A DNA stretch of 7,433 nt from Phycisphaerae bacterium. Lineage in GTDB: Bacteria > Planctomycetota > Phycisphaerae > Phycisphaerales > SM1A02. The stretch is taken from positions 1 to 7,433 of the forward strand of contig NZFT01000048.1 of assembly GCA_002690755.1 (NCBI GenBank), given 5' to 3'. Below, one piece after another: positions 5,926 to 7,433 of this stretch (position 1 is its first letter; the number at the start of each line of letters is the position of its first letter). The notes below the pieces were generated by a model that made no database searches, was not told the DNA's origin, and worked only from the letters and a program-made list of their open reading frames with translations. The position numbers and the translations under genes were made by a program.

Positions 5926-6906
5926 TCACTTCTGGTTCGGTTCCGGTCCGGTGGGGCCCTCGACGCGGCCTGATCGGACTCGGCGGATCCACCAGATGAA
6001 GGCCAGCAGTCCGAGCGGAATCGAGACGATCGCCTCCGACGCGCTCTCGAGCAGGGCCAGTTGCTGGAACGTCGCATCGAGCTCGCCGGCGTCGAGATTC
6101 GGGGTCGCGAGTCGCGCGGCCAGGAACGCCACCGCGGCCTCACGCCATCCGAGTCTTCCGAGCGGGTTCAGGGCCACCACCAGGGCGGTCACCGCCAGCA
6201 GCAGCACGTCGCCGAGCGGGAGGTCGATCCCGAGGATGGAGGCCGCGATGCCGAGCCGGACCGCCCACATGGCGAGGTCGAAGGCTCGCAGCCCGAAGGC
6301 CAGCGCGATCCATCTTCGATCGGTCAGCATCGCCTCGCCACCGCGGGTGAAGCGGCGAACGATCGGAAGCCCGGCCAGGATCGGAAGCGTGAGCACGAGC
6401 GCCACGAGGGGCGCGATGAAGAGCAACGCCCACGCGATCCCGGGTTCGGGCTGAAGGAGCGTCGCACCGACTGCGGCGCCCATCACGCCGACCACCGCGA
6501 TCGCGACCACGGCGATCCAGCCGGTGACGAAGAGGATCGAGAAGCGATCCACTCGAACGTGGTACAGATAACGGCTCATCACGCCGAGCCGGATCGGCGC
6601 GTAGTTGAAGAGCGCCGCCGTGAGATTGACCCCCTGCAGCACGAGAAAACGCTCGCGATGCACGGGGCGGATGGTCGCGAAGAAGATCGCCCCGTTCGCG
6701 ATGAGACTCGCGATCGAGCAACCGAGCATCGCGGCGATCAGTCCCCCGTCCGCCTCCTTCATCCGGGTCCAACCGTCTTCGCCGCCTTCGAAGGCGCCCT
6801 TGACGCACCAGACGACGAGTCCGAGCCCGATGGCGAAGCCGACGAGTTGCAGGACCAGTCGGAATCCACGTGGCAGACCCGCTCTGGCTTCCTCGCTCAG
6901 TCTCAT
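5926..6906 (-). CDS. Flippase-like integral membrane protein (LPG_synthase_TM/UPF0104 family)
   Basis: This is a 326-residue membrane protein with about seven or eight hydrophobic segments, the first at about 17-35 and the second at about 55-79. It carries the family pattern N-x-x-P-x-R-x-G-x-x-x-R, seen here as FNYAPIRLGVMSR (Asn101, Pro104, Arg106, Gly108, Arg112), and a later GRLGWREAAVAFL segment resembling the family's second conserved Gly/Glu region. The family includes AglD-like and MprF-flippase-like proteins and is often found beside glycosyltransferases that make lipid-linked sugars; a role in lipid or glycolipid transfer or translocation is inferred. The start at ATG 6906 forms an ATGA overlap with the glycosyltransferase stop and has AAGGA about ten bases upstream. 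An ATG at 6945 would add 13 residues within the upstream gene and is a weaker choice. The C-terminus is short, charged and hydrophilic. Confidence 0.82.
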   Translation of the reverse strand: MRLSEEARAGLPRGFRLVLQLVGFAIGLGLVVWCVKGAFEGGEDGWTRMKEADGGLIAAMLGCSIASLIANGAIFFATIRPVHRERFLVLQGVNLTAALFNYAPIRLGVMSRYLYHVRVDRFSILFVTGWIAVVAIAVVGVMGAAVGATLLQPEPGIAWALLFIAPLVALVLTLPILAGLPIVRRFTRGGEAMLTDRRWIALAFGLRAFDLAMWAVRLGIAASILGIDLPLGDVLLLAVTALVVALNPLGRLGWREAAVAFLAARLATPNLDAGELDATFQQLALLESASEAIVSIPLGLLAFIWWIRRVRSGRVEGPTGPEPNQK

Positions 6907-7433
6907 CGTCGGGGCGTCCTTGTGGCGCGACGGCTTCGACGCCATTCGCGAATCATCGCGGACAACGCTTCGAATCCGTCCCGGAGACCGATCTTCTTGC
7001 CTTCCGCGAAGCTCCTCGGGTCGTAGGAGACGCCGACTTCGGCGACGGAGGCGTGGTGGCGTGCCAGCGCGGCGGCGAGCTGGGGTTCCACGCCGAAGTG
7101 GTCTTCGTCGAGGTCCGGCAGGATCCGACGGAGCATCGGAACCCGCATGACCTTGTAGCAGCACTCCATGTCGTGGATCCGGAGTCCGGTGAACACGTTC
7201 GACGTCAGGGTCAGCATTCCGTTCGCGAATCGGTGAGCCCTTCGAACCACGTTCGGCTGAACCTCCAGCCACCGGTTGCCGACCACGGCGTCGGTGGCGG
7301 GCGTCCGGTCGAAGGTCTGCACGAATCGGACCAGGTCCGCAGGGTCGTATTCGAGGTCCGCGTCCTGGATGCCGATGAGATCGTCGTCCGAGGCGGTATC
7401 GAGAAGGTGCTTGAAACCGGTTCGGACCGCGGC
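6903..7433 (-). CDS. Family 2 glycosyltransferase (dolichyl-phosphate mannose synthase-like), 5' part cut by window edge
   Basis: The frame is open to base 7433, so only the last 176 residues are seen; the N-terminal part of the GT-A domain lies outside. The visible part starts with AAVRTGFKH, the stretch that follows GKG in DPM1-type enzymes. It then has the metal- and sugar-nucleotide-binding QDADLEYDP (DxD), a GNRW segment where relatives usually have GSR, and DMECCYKVMR, FGVEPQLAAALA, VSYDPRSFAEGKKIGLRDG, all typical of polyprenyl-phosphate glycosyltransferases. These transfer a sugar from a nucleotide donor to a lipid carrier on the cytoplasmic face of the membrane. No membrane helix appears in the visible C-terminus, and the protein ends in a short basic tail. 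A GTG at 7322 is an internal valine, not the start. The stop overlaps the start of the flippase-like gene, so the two are translationally coupled. Confidence 0.88.
   Translation of the reverse strand, partial: AAVRTGFKHLLDTASDDDLIGIQDADLEYDPADLVRFVQTFDRTPATDAVVGNRWLEVQPNVVRRAHRFANGMLTLTSNVFTGLRIHDMECCYKVMRVPMLRRILPDLDEDHFGVEPQLAAALARHHASVAEVGVSYDPRSFAEGKKIGLRDGFEALSAMIREWRRSRRATRTPRR
6917..6921 (-). promoter_or_regulatory. Ribosome binding site AAGGA for the flippase-like gene
   Basis: On the minus strand AAGGA lies within the end of the glycosyltransferase gene, ten bases before the ATG at 6906. With the ATGA overlap it supports this start over the in-frame ATG at 6945. Confidence 0.5.

Noticed and set aside
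6061..7026. Plus-strand open frame (321 codons) opposite the flippase-like gene and the glycosyltransferase end
   Set aside because: The composition is Arg/Asp/Glu/His-rich without domains, and it spans the junction of two well-supported minus-strand genes.
6907..7272. Upstream extension of the flippase-like protein
   Set aside because: The added residues are Arg/Pro-rich shadow sequence of the glycosyltransferase. The ATGA overlap and AAGGA site support the start at 6906.
1..7433. A defence system, mobile element, CRISPR array or toxin-antitoxin pair
   Set aside because: No nuclease, transposase, integrase, reverse transcriptase, regular repeat-spacer array or small toxin-like gene pair is visible on either strand.

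Overview
The window is a GC-rich, densely packed bacterial segment with seven protein-coding genes. I see no rRNA, tRNA, CRISPR array, insertion sequence or phage gene. The mix of genes points to a Planctomycetota-like bacterium, perhaps Phycisphaerae: a long YkgJ-type cysteine-cluster protein, an ankyrin lipoprotein coupled to a membrane acyltransferase, and a large secreted helical protein of no recognised family. This taxonomic guess rests on overall resemblance, not on a marker gene.

Region 1 (1-1855, + strand) holds an ITPase/RdgB-type nucleotide-sanitising enzyme whose N-terminus lies at the window edge and looks odd. One base after its stop comes a 416-residue protein with an eight-cysteine metal-binding N-terminus. 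Region 2 (1868-3816, - strand) converges on region 1 with only 12 bases between the stops. It is a two-gene unit: a lipoprotein with ankyrin repeats, then a multi-pass acyltransferase-3 protein, joined by an ATGA stop/start overlap. Region 3 (3969-5735, - strand) is a single 588-residue exported, helix-rich protein ending in a Gly/Lys-rich tail. Upstream of it (5736-5925) are a good sigma-70-like promoter, an inverted repeat over the -35 box and a perfect palindrome at the predicted transcription start. Region 4 (5926 to the right edge, - strand) is a second ATGA-coupled pair: a family 2 glycosyltransferase cut by the window edge, then a flippase-like (LPG_synthase_TM/UPF0104) membrane protein.

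Taken together, five of the seven genes appear to act at or on the cell envelope: lipid-linked sugar synthesis, acyl modification, a lipoprotein and an exported structural or binding protein. The other two look cytoplasmic. Nothing proves that the five work as one system. The two ATGA-coupled pairs and the orphan secreted protein with its defined promoter are the parts most worth following up.
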